A stretch of 64,000 nt of DNA from Rhizobiaceae bacterium MnEN-MB40S (GTDB lineage: Bacteria > Pseudomonadota > Alphaproteobacteria > Rhizobiales > Rhizobiaceae). The stretch is from assembly GCA_024343425.1 (NCBI GenBank), contig BRLC01000006.1, positions 26,714-90,713 on the forward strand, in the 5' to 3' direction. The translations under genes and the position numbers were made by a program. Positions 1 through 10,157 of the stretch are shown piece by piece (within the stretch, counting starts at the first letter, position 1; every line of letters starts with the position of its first letter). Below the pieces are notes generated by a model, which was not told the DNA's origin, did not search any database, and saw only the letters and a list, made by a program, of their open reading frames with translations.

Positions 1-2
1 AT

Positions 3-212
3 TGCGCGATTGTTTGCGACGATCCGTTATTCCGTGAGTTTATGGAGCTGTGGCACGGTCTTGAACGAGACGCCGAAAAGGATTGGCTAGTTGGCAAGTT
101 GCACCAGGTACTCGAGATCGGCTCACGGTGTGAACTGAATACCGACCCGGCCGCGGCGGGTCGATGGCTCAATCTGGTCGACGACTTCAACCGATGGAAG
201 GCTGACCGGTGA
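3..212 (+). CDS. Hypothetical protein, partial at left edge (C-terminal 69 residues)
   Basis: An open frame enters from the left edge and ends at a TGA at 210-212. The visible part is acidic and helix-rich, with several Trp residues and a closing segment reading DDFNRWKADR. The next gene starts on a GTG that overlaps this stop (GTGA, 209-212), which implies translational coupling. I do not recognise the family. It lies inside the element carried next to tRNA-Leu, so a phage or island protein is likely by position only. The start and true length are outside the window. Confidence 0.55.
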   Translation, partial: CAIVCDDPLFREFMELWHGLERDAEKDWLVGKLHQVLEIGSRCELNTDPAAAGRWLNLVDDFNRWKADR

Positions 213-454
213 ACACTCCCCTCACCACAGTTCGGAAGTTTCCACCAGTCACACTGGAACGACTTGACCTGGCACTGGCAATCATCGCTGAAGCGATTGA
301 GACACATTCGGGCGGAGAGGTCTACTGGCCGCTGTTCGAGCGATTGGAAAGGGAGCGCAAGGCGCTGGTTTCAAGGGCTGATCGGCTGGCTGCAGCGCGA
401 GCGCGAGTGGGTGCCGAAACTCAAAATCGAACAATGATGTCTCATCTCCCCTGA
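209..454 (+). CDS. Small hypothetical protein (81 aa) of the tRNA-Leu element
   Basis: The frame starts with GTG overlapping the upstream stop by four bases and runs 81 residues. Residues 15-65 look like two amphipathic helices (EAIETHSGG, then FERLERERKAL and SRADRLAAARAR), giving a small, charged, probably cytoplasmic protein. There is no signal peptide or membrane segment. Coupling to the upstream partial gene makes a two-gene unit. Function is unknown. Position next to the integrase suggests an accessory cargo or phage gene. The following 126 bases (455-580) are AT-rich and hold nothing I can name. Confidence 0.5.
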   Translation: MNTPLTTVRKFPPVTLERLDLALAIIAEAIETHSGGEVYWPLFERLERERKALVSRADRLAAARARVGAETQNRTMMSHLP

Positions 455-580
455 CCAATAAGGAAATAATAGACGACGATAGAATAAGAGAAACCTCATC
501 TGTTCACTGACTATACCGCAAGCTGCAAGAGTTGAATGAATTAGTAGTATGTAATCTTTAAGAGATTCTATTAGTTTCCC

Positions 581-1912
581 TCAATTAATTACAATTTTTT
601 CCAGTTGCCTTTTTCTCCACCCCAGCGAGCCACCATCACCATACTCGGGCCGTTCTATGTGATGTCCCATGATCAGACGTCGGAAATCGTCTGTCAGCCC
701 TGCCTCCACCATCCGCTTTTCGAAACTGTGCCTCAAAGAATAAACGCCGTGGTCCGCGCTCTCAAGCAGCGCATTTGTCCGCAGGTACTTCATCAGCACG
801 GCTGACAGGTTGTCTTCCTTGTCACGATAGCGAGGGAAACCGTTTGGGTGCCTTTTCATAGCTTCCAGAGCCACACCTAAAAGCGGGATTTCTCGTTCGC
901 TGGATTCCGTTTTAAGAGCTCGATCATGAGCAAATTCGATGACCAAGTGCGGCACCATCCCATCCAGTTTGATATTCCCCTCCGGTATGTTGCAGATCTC
1001 TGAAGGTCGGGCACCGGTCTCGATCAGCACGAGAAGTATGTCCCTCGCTTCTGCATTGAGCCCTGCAAGGGCGTCGGGAGCCATGATAACATTCCGGATC
1101 CACTCGACTGAAAATGGCGGCCGCTTCTTCTTTTTCGACTTGCGAATCGTGAAGCTAAGACCATTGAACGGATTGGATCGGTCAACCTTGTGCCATCTGC
1201 AGAATTCACGATGGAGCTTTCGCATGTTTCCGACATCCCGGTTGCCGGCGCTTGGCCCGACCTCCCCGGCACTGATCCGGTCAAACCACCACCGCCAGAA
1301 TGTCTGTCCTTGGTCGTTGGTGACATCTAGGAGAGGAATGTCGCCGATAACCCTAACGAAATTGCTCGAGGCACGTCGCTTGACCTTCTTCCAGCTTCTG
1401 ATCTGCTTTGGGCTATGGCCGCGCACCTCCTCGATGCCGATCGTTTCGAGGTAGAATTCCATAGCCTGGCTAACCGACAGTTCCGGCAAGTCGGCACCAC
1501 CGAGCAGTGCTTCAGCTATGACCGGCCCTCGGCTGGACGCCTTGATGGCACGTGCGATGATTTCTTCAGTCGGAGCCACCTCCGCGAGGATCTCAGCCGG
1601 CCTGTAGACAAAACCCATGGCAACGGCCCGTTTTACCGCCGCCTGGTAGCGATCGGTCGCGCCGGCGGCAGCCTCTCCGGCGGCGAGGCTCGCCCAAAAA
1701 ACGTTGTCCGCCTTCTCGATCTCATCCCGGCGCATCCGGGCGATTTCAAGCGATGTGGTTTTCAGTGATTTGCGGATGAATGCACGTGTATCAAATTCGC
1801 GGATATAAACTGGAACACGGCGCTGATAGTGCCAATGTCCCTCCCGTTTTTTCAGATAGCGATCCGGATAACGAGATTTGACCTCGTTCGGAATTGATTT
1901 GTGCCGCCCCAA
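581..1912 (-). CDS. Tyrosine recombinase / phage-type integrase
   Basis: A 443-residue site-specific recombinase expected to integrate and excise the element at the adjacent tRNA-Leu gene. The N-terminal third contains the SAM-like/core-binding region. The catalytic domain shows Arg302 (GARPSEI), a candidate Lys334, the box YSLRH with Arg394, the GHH motif at 416-418 and a probable nucleophile Tyr424 (ERPEYGDG). The usual His of the HxxR box is Tyr391 here, a variation tolerated in some integrases. The start is a TTG at 1912: an in-frame TAG lies 12 bases upstream and a purine-rich AGGGG precedes the TTG, so no ATG is available. Its 5' end faces the tRNA 3' end 124 bases away, the standard arrangement for tRNA-targeted islands and prophages. 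Confidence 0.9.
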   Translation of the reverse strand: MGRHKSIPNEVKSRYPDRYLKKREGHWHYQRRVPVYIREFDTRAFIRKSLKTTSLEIARMRRDEIEKADNVFWASLAAGEAAAGATDRYQAAVKRAVAMGFVYRPAEILAEVAPTEEIIARAIKASSRGPVIAEALLGGADLPELSVSQAMEFYLETIGIEEVRGHSPKQIRSWKKVKRRASSNFVRVIGDIPLLDVTNDQGQTFWRWWFDRISAGEVGPSAGNRDVGNMRKLHREFCRWHKVDRSNPFNGLSFTIRKSKKKKRPPFSVEWIRNVIMAPDALAGLNAEARDILLVLIETGARPSEICNIPEGNIKLDGMVPHLVIEFAHDRALKTESSEREIPLLGVALEAMKRHPNGFPRYRDKEDNLSAVLMKYLRTNALLESADHGVYSLRHSFEKRMVEAGLTDDFRRLIMGHHIERPEYGDGGSLGWRKRQLEKIVIN

Positions 1913-1921
1913 AATACGCCC

Positions 1922-1955
1922 CTACATCGCAGAATGTAGCACGTTTTGTAGCACG
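1922..1955. repeat. Short TGTAG repeats between integrase and tRNA (candidate arm-type sites)
   Basis: TGTAGCACG occurs twice, at 1935-1943 and 1947-1955, with a 12-base period, and a third TGTAG lies in inverted orientation at 1922-1926. This is seen directly. Clusters of short repeats between an integrase gene and the attachment core are typical arm-type binding sites for tyrosine recombinases, so that role is inferred. The same repeats also sit in the integrase promoter region and could allow autoregulation. Confidence 0.35.
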
Positions 1956-2035
1956 GAATTTCGCAATTAATCAATTTGCGAGATTTTGTAACGGGGCTTT
2001 ATCCTGCATTTTCAACTACTTGTCAGGATTGTATC

Positions 2036-2080
2036 TGGTGCGGTCGAGAAGACTCGAACTTCCACGGGTTGCCCCACAGC
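2036..2080. other. Inferred attachment-site core (tRNA-Leu 3' half)
   Basis: Tyrosine integrases of this arrangement normally cross over inside the 3' half of the tRNA gene, usually the T-arm or anticodon arm through the CCA end. The element lies to the left of the tRNA 3' end, so this stretch should be repeated at the far junction, beyond the left edge. The exact core cannot be delimited because the second copy is not in the window. Confidence 0.4.
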
Positions 2081-2120
2081 GACCTCAACGCTGCGCGTCT
2101 ACCAATTCCGCCACGACCGC
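2036..2120 (-). tRNA. tRNA-Leu (anticodon GAG)
   Basis: Read on the minus strand, 2120 to 2036 folds as a class II tRNA. The acceptor stem is GCGGTCG paired with CGACCGC. The anticodon stem CAGCG/CGCTG encloses the loop TTGAGGT (anticodon GAG, reading CUC/CUU). There is a long variable arm, a T-loop TTCGAGT, and an encoded CCA end at 2036-2038. It serves as the likely integration target of the recombinase at 581-1912. The tRNA is intact, so insertion rebuilt its 3' end. Confidence 0.95.
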
Positions 2121-2307
2121 ACGTGGTAGAAGCCGTCACCGGCGCGCCGCATGTACCAAATCACTTTGGGCTATACAAGAGGCTTTTCTGCTTTTTCCCT
2201 GTCTCTTCAATTTCAAGGACATAGTCCGCTCCGCCGGAGCCTCGCCCCCTTGCATGAACCGTGGAACCGTTCCAAATACACCCTGACGAAAGCAGGACTG
2301 CACAGCC

Positions 2308-3031
2308 ATGAATCGTGACGCAATCGCACCGGGTTTCTTCGCCCTTCCGGGTTCCCCGCCGGTAGAGTGGAAGGTGGAGCCGGGCCTGGTCGACTATCAG
2401 CAGGCAATCCGCGTCATGGAAGACCGCGCCGCTGCGATCAGCGCGGGCGAAGCCGATGAGCTTGTCTGGCTCGTCGAGCATCCGCCGCTCTATACGGCCG
2501 GAACCAGCGCCCGCGAGAAAGACCTCATCGCACCGGATCGCTTTCCGGTCTTCCAGACAGGCCGCGGCGGCGAGTTCACCTATCATGGGCCTGGCCAGCG
2601 CGTCGCCTATGTGATGCTGGACCTGAAGCGCCGGCGCCGCGACGTACGCGCCTTCGTCTCGTCGCTGGAAGACTGGATTATCCGGACCCTCGACGAGATG
2701 AACATCAGGGGCGAACGGCGCGAGGACCGGGTCGGCGTCTGGGTGGTGCGGCCGGAAAGACCTCCCCTGCCCGACGGATCGCCTGCTGAAGACAAGATCG
2801 CCGCGATCGGCATTCGCCTGCGGCGCTGGGTCAGTTTCCACGGCATCGCGATCAATGTCGAGCCGGATCTGGAGCATTTCAGCGGCATCGTGCCCTGTGG
2901 CGTCGCCGATTACGGCGTGACCAGCCTGGTCGATCTCGGCCTGCCCGTCACGATGGGCGATGTCGATGTCGCGTTGAAGGCGAGCTTCGAGACGGTTTTC
3001 GGCGAAACGACGCCCGCTGCGGAGCCGGAGC

Positions 3032-3048
<17 letters not shown>
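2308..3048 (+). CDS. lipB: Octanoyltransferase LipB (lipoyl biosynthesis)
   Basis: Transfers octanoyl groups from octanoyl-ACP to the lipoyl domains of 2-oxoacid dehydrogenases and GcvH, in the cytosol; LipA then adds sulfur. The 246-residue protein carries the family motifs [12 protein letters not shown] (62-73), [13 protein letters not shown] (86-98), Lys163 in KIAAIGIR and the acyl-cysteine Cys197 in GIVPCGV, matching the known Cys/Lys dyad. Start ATG is at 2308. Its last 17 bases overlap the 3' end of the convergent pccA gene. The lipoyl acceptor GcvH is encoded in the same window. Confidence 0.95.
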
Positions 3049-5044
<1,996 letters not shown>

Positions 5045-5154
5045 AGGCTTCTCCCGAATTCCGGCCGCGGCAAGCGGCCATCGCGTCCGTGCACCCCCGC
5101 GACGCGGTCTCTGTATTAGTCGGGAACAAACAGTAATGACAAGCCTTGGCCGGC

Positions 5155-6123
5155 CTATTTCCTGTCCGCCTTTGCAAGCTGTCGCTCGCGATAGAGGATA
5201 TACAGTCCGGACGCCACGATGATCGCCACGCCGATCCATTCAATGAGCTCGGGAAATTCGTTGAAGACGATGTAACCCAGGACCGCGCCCGACACGATCT
5301 CGAAATACTGGAATGGCGCCAGAAGGGATGCCGGCGCCAGACGAAACGCGCTGACGATCAGCAAATGCCCGAAGGAGGAAACAACGCCAACGCCGATCAG
5401 GATCGCCACGGCAAGCGCCGAGGCCGGCGGGGTCCAGGCCAGATCGTCGACGCCGGCGACCGAACCGAAGACCAGTATGACGGCGGCGAACAGGCACCCT
5501 CCCAGCCCGGCCGAGCTCTGCATAACCATCGAATTGTCGCGAGCCGAAAGAACCTTGTTCAGGAGCAGGTAGGTAGCGAAGGTTGTGGCGGTCAGCAACG
5601 GCAACAGCGAGACCGCGCCGAACTCCAGGAAATTGGGACGGATAACCAGCAGAGCGCCGCTGAAGCCGACAATGATCGCGAGCCAGCGGCGCCAGCCCAC
5701 CTGCTCTCGGAGGAATACCGCCGACATGGCGGTGAGGATGAACGGTTCAACAAAAAATATGGCGAGTGCGTCGGCAAGCGGCACATACTTGATGGCGATC
5801 AGGAAGACGCCGCTTGCGGCCGCAAGCAGCACGCCCCTCAGCAGGTTCAGAAGAAGCTGGTTTGGTCGAAGGGCCGCTGCTCCGTCGAAAGCGACGATCA
5901 CGGCGCCGGTCAGGATCATCTGCACGAGAAACCGGAAAAAGGTGTTCGTTCCGGGCGATACGCCCTCATATAGCGTGAGATACTTACCCCCGACATCCAT
6001 AAGCGGCATGGCCAGCATTGCGCAGGCCATGATGAACGCCGCCTGGAAACGATGATCGGGAACGGAAAGCGCCGGACTGTTCAAAACACCACCGCGGTTG
6101 CGTGATCCTGTGCGTTCAACCAA
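5155..6123 (-). CDS. EamA/DMT-family membrane transporter
   Basis: A 322-residue protein with about ten hydrophobic segments arranged as two five-helix EamA repeats, e.g. AAFIMACAMLAMPLM near residue 30 and a final segment LIEWIGVAIIVASGLYIL. This is the drug/metabolite transporter fold; many members export amino acids or metabolites, but the substrate cannot be read. A basic tail (YRERQLAKADRK) follows the last helix, consistent with a cytoplasmic C-terminus. It is transcribed toward pccA with 110 bases between them. The start may be the ATG at 6123 or an internal one nearer the first membrane segment. Confidence 0.85.
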   Translation of the reverse strand: MVERTGSRNRGGVLNSPALSVPDHRFQAAFIMACAMLAMPLMDVGGKYLTLYEGVSPGTNTFFRFLVQMILTGAVIVAFDGAAALRPNQLLLNLLRGVLLAAASGVFLIAIKYVPLADALAIFFVEPFILTAMSAVFLREQVGWRRWLAIIVGFSGALLVIRPNFLEFGAVSLLPLLTATTFATYLLLNKVLSARDNSMVMQSSAGLGGCLFAAVILVFGSVAGVDDLAWTPPASALAVAILIGVGVVSSFGHLLIVSAFRLAPASLLAPFQYFEIVSGAVLGYIVFNEFPELIEWIGVAIIVASGLYILYRERQLAKADRK

Positions 6124-6167
6124 TAGCGATGTTTAAGCGCGAGGCAAGACGACTACGACTGGACATT

Positions 6168-6938
6168 TTAGTCCTGATCTGAGTGAATGACGACGAGACG
6201 TTTCGCTGAAATACGCGTCTCTTTCGGATAACCATAAGCGTTGTTGATATAGGTCACGCCGTCGATCGTCACATTGCGATTGACGTGGCTGTGACCATAG
6301 ACGTGGATATGGGAAGAAAGGCGCCGGACCTGCGCGTCGATACTGTCGCTGCCGAGCACCGGATAGACAAAATGCCGATGCGGTGGAATGCGTCTCGGCA
6401 TCACGTCTATCCGTGGCAGGAAGTGGGAAAAGCTGATGACCTTGTTGCCGGCCGGCATGTCGGGTAGCGGCTCGTTCATCGCCAGGAAACGCCGTGTCAC
6501 CGAAGCGTCGTCATGGCCCTGCGGCCATTTGCACAAACGGTAATCGCTCCAGGCGCTTTTCAATATATTGCCCGGCGCGCCGAAGGAATAGTCGTACCAG
6601 CCGAAAAGCGGCACGATCGACAATCTGTCCTCGTGATGCGCCTCGGTCGAAATTCCGACGTCGTCGGCCAAGTCGAGCACAGCATCGAATTTGTCCAGTG
6701 ACGATGCAAACTGCGTTTCATTGCGCAGCCAGAGATCATGGTTGCCGGGCACGTAGAAAACCCGCGCGAATTTTCGGCTGGCGCGATCGAAAACAGCTTC
6801 GATTTCCGCCAGAACATGGGAAATGTCGCCCGCCAGAATGAGATAATCGCTCGTGAAATCCACCTCTGACAGGCCATTGAACCAGCGCGCGTTCACTTCA
6901 TGATCGACGTGAATGTCCGAGACTGCAAATATTCGCAC
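6168..6938 (-). CDS. Calcineurin-like metallophosphoesterase
   Basis: A 256-residue single-domain phosphoesterase. It carries the full dinuclear-metal signature in order: SDIHVD near residue 7, GDISH near 38, PGNHDLW near 65, and the GHSHVNRN box near 216. It should hydrolyse a phospho-mono- or diester; the substrate is unknown. There is no signal peptide, so it acts in the cytoplasm. It is divergent from the XRE regulator gene, with a 201-base gap (6939-7139) that presumably holds both promoters. Confidence 0.9.
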   Translation of the reverse strand: MRIFAVSDIHVDHEVNARWFNGLSEVDFTSDYLILAGDISHVLAEIEAVFDRASRKFARVFYVPGNHDLWLRNETQFASSLDKFDAVLDLADDVGISTEAHHEDRLSIVPLFGWYDYSFGAPGNILKSAWSDYRLCKWPQGHDDASVTRRFLAMNEPLPDMPAGNKVISFSHFLPRIDVMPRRIPPHRHFVYPVLGSDSIDAQVRRLSSHIHVYGHSHVNRNVTIDGVTYINNAYGYPKETRISAKRLVVIHSDQD

Positions 6939-7139
6939 CGTTCGCCTTTCTCAGGTCAGAACTCGTCTGAAGCTCTGCAAACTGGTGTTATTCCAGATGA
7001 AATTCAATTGTTCCCCGCCTTACCTCCGGCGATTCGCCTTTCGGCGGACCACAGCGCAAACAAAAAACCTGGCGCCGCTGTTGGAAACGGCGGACCCATT
7101 TGTTAAGCGTACCCTGTTTTCTGAAATCAGACCTGCAAG

Positions 7140-7559
7140 GTGATCGCTATCTCAAATTCGCTGGCGGAGCAAATCGTGAATCAGTCATTCGACATACATG
7201 ATCAGGACGACACAATAGGAGGGCGGATCTCCAGGGCGCGCGACGCTCTTGAATTGTCGACCGCGCAACTGGCGCGCCGATTGGGCGTGAAGACCGAAAC
7301 CGTCCAGGCCTGGGAAAACGATCGCTCGGAGCCGCGCTCCAACCGCGTCATCATGCTCGCCGGCATGCTTGGCGTGTCCCCGACCTGGCTTCTGACCGGC
7401 ATCGGAGAAGTGCCAAGCACGCTCGTCGTCAATTCGGAACTCCATGTCATGATGACACAGCTTTCGAAGCTGAAGCGGGCCCACACGTCAATGGGCAAGA
7501 TGATCGATACGCTGGAGCAGGAAGCGGAACGCATGTCCCGCCAGCTCGGGAAGCAGTAG
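7140..7559 (+). CDS. XRE-family helix-turn-helix regulator
   Basis: A 139-residue protein with a Cro/C1-type HTH at about residues 26-82: ISRARDALELSTAQLARRL, then VQAWENDRSEPR and the LGVSPTWLLTG end typical of the family. The C-terminal 40 residues form a charged helix (LKRAHTSMGKMIDTLEQEAERM) that could mediate dimerisation. The start used is GTG at 7140; a second in-frame GTG at 7173 is possible. It sits just upstream of adhC in the same direction, so control of the formaldehyde genes is conceivable but not shown. Confidence 0.85.
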   Translation: MIAISNSLAEQIVNQSFDIHDQDDTIGGRISRARDALELSTAQLARRLGVKTETVQAWENDRSEPRSNRVIMLAGMLGVSPTWLLTGIGEVPSTLVVNSELHVMMTQLSKLKRAHTSMGKMIDTLEQEAERMSRQLGKQ

Positions 7560-7681
7560 TTCGGCAAATCTAATCGGCTGAAAGAGAGCACAGGTATTGA
7601 CACTGTACTGTTGCGCCTTTCTCCTTTATCGAAAATACCGGTAAAACAAACAGATTCATTAAGCCAAGGGAGAGCCAGCCG

Positions 7682-8791
7682 ATGGATGTACGCGCGGCCG
7701 TTGCCGTTGAGGCAGGAAAACCACTCGAAGTCACCACGGTGCAACTCGAAGGGCCTCAGGCCGGCGAGGTTCTGGTCGAAATCAAGGCGACCGGCATCTG
7801 CCATACGGACGAGTTCACGCTGTCCGGAGCCGATCCCGAAGGTATCTTCCCCGCCATTCTTGGCCATGAAGGCGCGGGCATTGTGCGCGAAGTCGGCCCC
7901 GGCGTCACATCAGTCAAACCCGGCGACCACGTCATCCCGCTCTATACGCCGGAGTGCCGGGAGTGCGAATATTGCCTGAACCCGAAAACCAATCTCTGCC
8001 AGGCGATCCGCACAACGCAGGGACAGGGCCTGATGCCGAACGGCACGTCCCGGTTCTCGGTCAATGGCGAGAAGATCTTCCACTACATGGGCACGTCCAC
8101 ATTCGCCAACTATACGGTGCTTCCTGAAATCGCGGTCGCCAAGATCCATCCTGACGCGCCGTTCGAGAAGGTCTGCTATGTCGGCTGCGGCGTAACGACT
8201 GGCATTGGCGCCGTCATCAACACGGCCAAGGCGGAAGCCGGCTGTCGGGCCGTCGTCTTCGGTCTGGGCGGCATTGGCCTCAACGTCATCCAGGGCCTGC
8301 GCCTAATCGGCGCCGAGATGATCGTCGGCGTTGATCTCAACAACGACAAGAAGGAATGGGGCGAGAAATTCGGCATGACCCATTTCGTCAACCCGAGCGA
8401 AGTGGAAGGCGACCTCGTCCCCTATCTCGTGGATCTGACGAAAGGCGGCGCCGACTATTCCTTCGAATGCATCGGCAACACCAAGGTCATGCGCGACGCT
8501 CTCGAATGCTGCCACAAGGGATGGGGCGAATCGATCATCATCGGCGTCGCCGGTTCCGGTCAGGAAATCTCGACGCGTCCCTTCCAGCTCGTCACCGGCC
8601 GTTCCTGGCGCGGAACCGCTTTCGGCGGCGCGCGGGGCCGCACGGATGTTCCGAAAATCGTCGACTGGTACATGAACGGCCAGATCGAAATCGACCCGAT
8701 GATCACCCACACGCTCTCGCTCGACGAGATCAACAAGGGCTTCGATCTCATGCATTCGGGCGAATCCATCCGCTCCGTTGTCCTCTACTGA
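7682..8791 (+). CDS. adhC: S-(hydroxymethyl)glutathione dehydrogenase / class III alcohol dehydrogenase
   Basis: NAD-dependent oxidation of the formaldehyde-glutathione adduct to S-formylglutathione; the same enzyme reduces S-nitrosoglutathione. The 369-residue protein has catalytic zinc ligands Cys40 and His62 with Glu63, the structural zinc cysteines Cys92, Cys95, Cys98 and Cys106, and the nucleotide-binding GLGGIG motif around residue 195. The RBS AAGGGAG precedes the ATG. Its 3' end overlaps the DUF188 gene by 14 bases, and fghA, the next enzyme of the pathway, follows, so this is a formaldehyde detoxification cluster. Confidence 0.96.
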   Translation: MDVRAAVAVEAGKPLEVTTVQLEGPQAGEVLVEIKATGICHTDEFTLSGADPEGIFPAILGHEGAGIVREVGPGVTSVKPGDHVIPLYTPECRECEYCLNPKTNLCQAIRTTQGQGLMPNGTSRFSVNGEKIFHYMGTSTFANYTVLPEIAVAKIHPDAPFEKVCYVGCGVTTGIGAVINTAKAEAGCRAVVFGLGGIGLNVIQGLRLIGAEMIVGVDLNNDKKEWGEKFGMTHFVNPSEVEGDLVPYLVDLTKGGADYSFECIGNTKVMRDALECCHKGWGESIIIGVAGSGQEISTRPFQLVTGRSWRGTAFGGARGRTDVPKIVDWYMNGQIEIDPMITHTLSLDEINKGFDLMHSGESIRSVVLY

Positions 8792-9275
8792 CGAAACCAG
8801 AGCCGCGTCCGCCTCGATCTATGTCGACGCGGACGCCTGCCCGGTGAAGAACGAGATACTCAAGGTCGCCGAACGACACGGCATGCCGGTGATTTTCGTC
8901 GCCAATGGCGGCTTGCGCCCTTCGCGTGATCCGATGGTGAGAAACGTCATCGTTTCCGACAAGTTCGACGCCGCAGACGACTGGATCGTCGAGCATGCAA
9001 AACGCAACGACATCGTGGTTACGGCGGATATTCCGCTCGCGTCGCGTTGCGTGGAAAATGGCGCTCTGGTGCTCGGACCAACCGGCAGGCGTTTCGACGC
9101 AGGCAATATCGGGATGGTCTCGGCCATGCGCGATCTCAACCAGCATTTGCGCGAAAGCGGAGAGATCAAGGGCTACAACGCCGCCTTCTCGGCGCGAGAC
9201 AGGTCTCAATTCCTGCAAACGCTCGAGGATGTCGCGCGCCAGGCCCGGAACGCCCAAGCGTCGGATTCGTTTTAG
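8778..9275 (+). CDS. YaiI/YqxD (DUF188) family protein
   Basis: A 165-residue member of the YaiI/YqxD family, recognised by YVDADACPVK near residue 15, FVANGG, and later DDWIVEHAKRNDIVVTADIPLA and the GxxF-type segment LGPTGRRFDAGNIG. These conserved acidic residues resemble a PIN-like nuclease fold, but the function of the family is not established. The only start I can find in frame is a TTG at 8778, inside adhC, giving a 14-base overlap and probable translational coupling. Family members usually begin right at the YVDADACP strand, so the first dozen residues are an extension. It separates adhC from fghA. Confidence 0.85.
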   Translation: MSSTDETRAASASIYVDADACPVKNEILKVAERHGMPVIFVANGGLRPSRDPMVRNVIVSDKFDAADDWIVEHAKRNDIVVTADIPLASRCVENGALVLGPTGRRFDAGNIGMVSAMRDLNQHLRESGEIKGYNAAFSARDRSQFLQTLEDVARQARNAQASDSF

Positions 9276-9316
9276 TCATATAGATTGAAGCGTAATGAGC
9301 TAGATTGGAGACTGTC

Positions 9317-10147
9317 ATGGAAGTCGTATCGAAATGGAAGTCGCACGGTGGGACGCAAGGCGTTTACCGTCACGCCTCCAACACCTGCTCTTGCGACATG
9401 ACCTTCGCGGTCTTCGTTCCGCCCCAGGCCGAGGATGGTCCCTGCCCTGTTCTCTGGTATCTTTCGGGCCTGACCTGCACCCATGCGAACGTCATGGAAA
9501 AGGGCGAATACAGAAAAATGGCGTCCGAACTCGGCCTGATCATCGTTTGCCCCGACACCAGTCCGCGCGGCGACGCGGTGGCTGATGCGGAGGGATGGCA
9601 AATGGGAACCGGCGCAGGGTTCTATGTCGACGCCCGCGTCGACCCGTGGAAGCAGCACTACCAGATGTACAGCTATGTGACCGCGGAACTGCCGTCGCTG
9701 ATCGAAAAGAACTTCCCCGCGGACATGAAGAAACAGGGCGTCTTCGGCCACTCGATGGGCGGTCACGGCGCGCTGACCATCGCGTTGAAGAACCCGGAAA
9801 CTTATAAGAGCTGTTCCGCCTTTGCGCCGATTGTCGAACCCTCGACGGCGGACTGGTCGGTCAAGGCGCTCGGCGCCTATCTCGGCGGCGGCCCGGAAGA
9901 CTGGAAGGAGTACGACGCCTGTGCGCTTGTTTCCAGCGGCGCACGGTTTTCAGAGTTCCTGATCGATCAGGGAACAGCCGACGAGTTTCTCGACGACGGC
10001 CTGCGGCCGTGGCTGTTCGAGGAAGTCTGCAAGGACGCGGGAATTCCGCTGACGCTACGGATGCAGGAAGGCTACGACCATTCCTACTATTTCATGTCGA
10101 CTTTCATGGCTGATCATCTGCGCTGGCACGCCGATCGGCTGAAGTAG
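9317..10147 (+). CDS. fghA: S-formylglutathione hydrolase
   Basis: Hydrolyses S-formylglutathione to formate and glutathione, the step after AdhC. It is a 276-residue esterase D-type alpha/beta hydrolase. Seen motifs are LSGLTCT near residue 50, the nucleophile Ser146 in GHSMGGHG, an Asp in LIDQGTADEF and the His in GYDHSYYF. The ATG at 9317 has a TTGGAG six bases upstream; an in-frame TTG at 9305 is less likely. It forms one transcription direction with adhC and the DUF188 gene. It converges on tgt with 10 bases between them. Confidence 0.95.
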   Translation: MEVVSKWKSHGGTQGVYRHASNTCSCDMTFAVFVPPQAEDGPCPVLWYLSGLTCTHANVMEKGEYRKMASELGLIIVCPDTSPRGDAVADAEGWQMGTGAGFYVDARVDPWKQHYQMYSYVTAELPSLIEKNFPADMKKQGVFGHSMGGHGALTIALKNPETYKSCSAFAPIVEPSTADWSVKALGAYLGGGPEDWKEYDACALVSSGARFSEFLIDQGTADEFLDDGLRPWLFEEVCKDAGIPLTLRMQEGYDHSYYFMSTFMADHLRWHADRLK

Positions 10148-10157
10148 CCTCGGCCGG

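Noticed and set aside
5146..5973. 275-codon plus-strand frame opposite the EamA transporter
   Set aside because: Charged, repetitive composition mirrors the hydrophobic gene on the other strand; no RBS or motif.
7598..7603. TTGACA as a -35 box for adhC
   Set aside because: No acceptable -10 element at 16-18 bases, so I do not claim a promoter.
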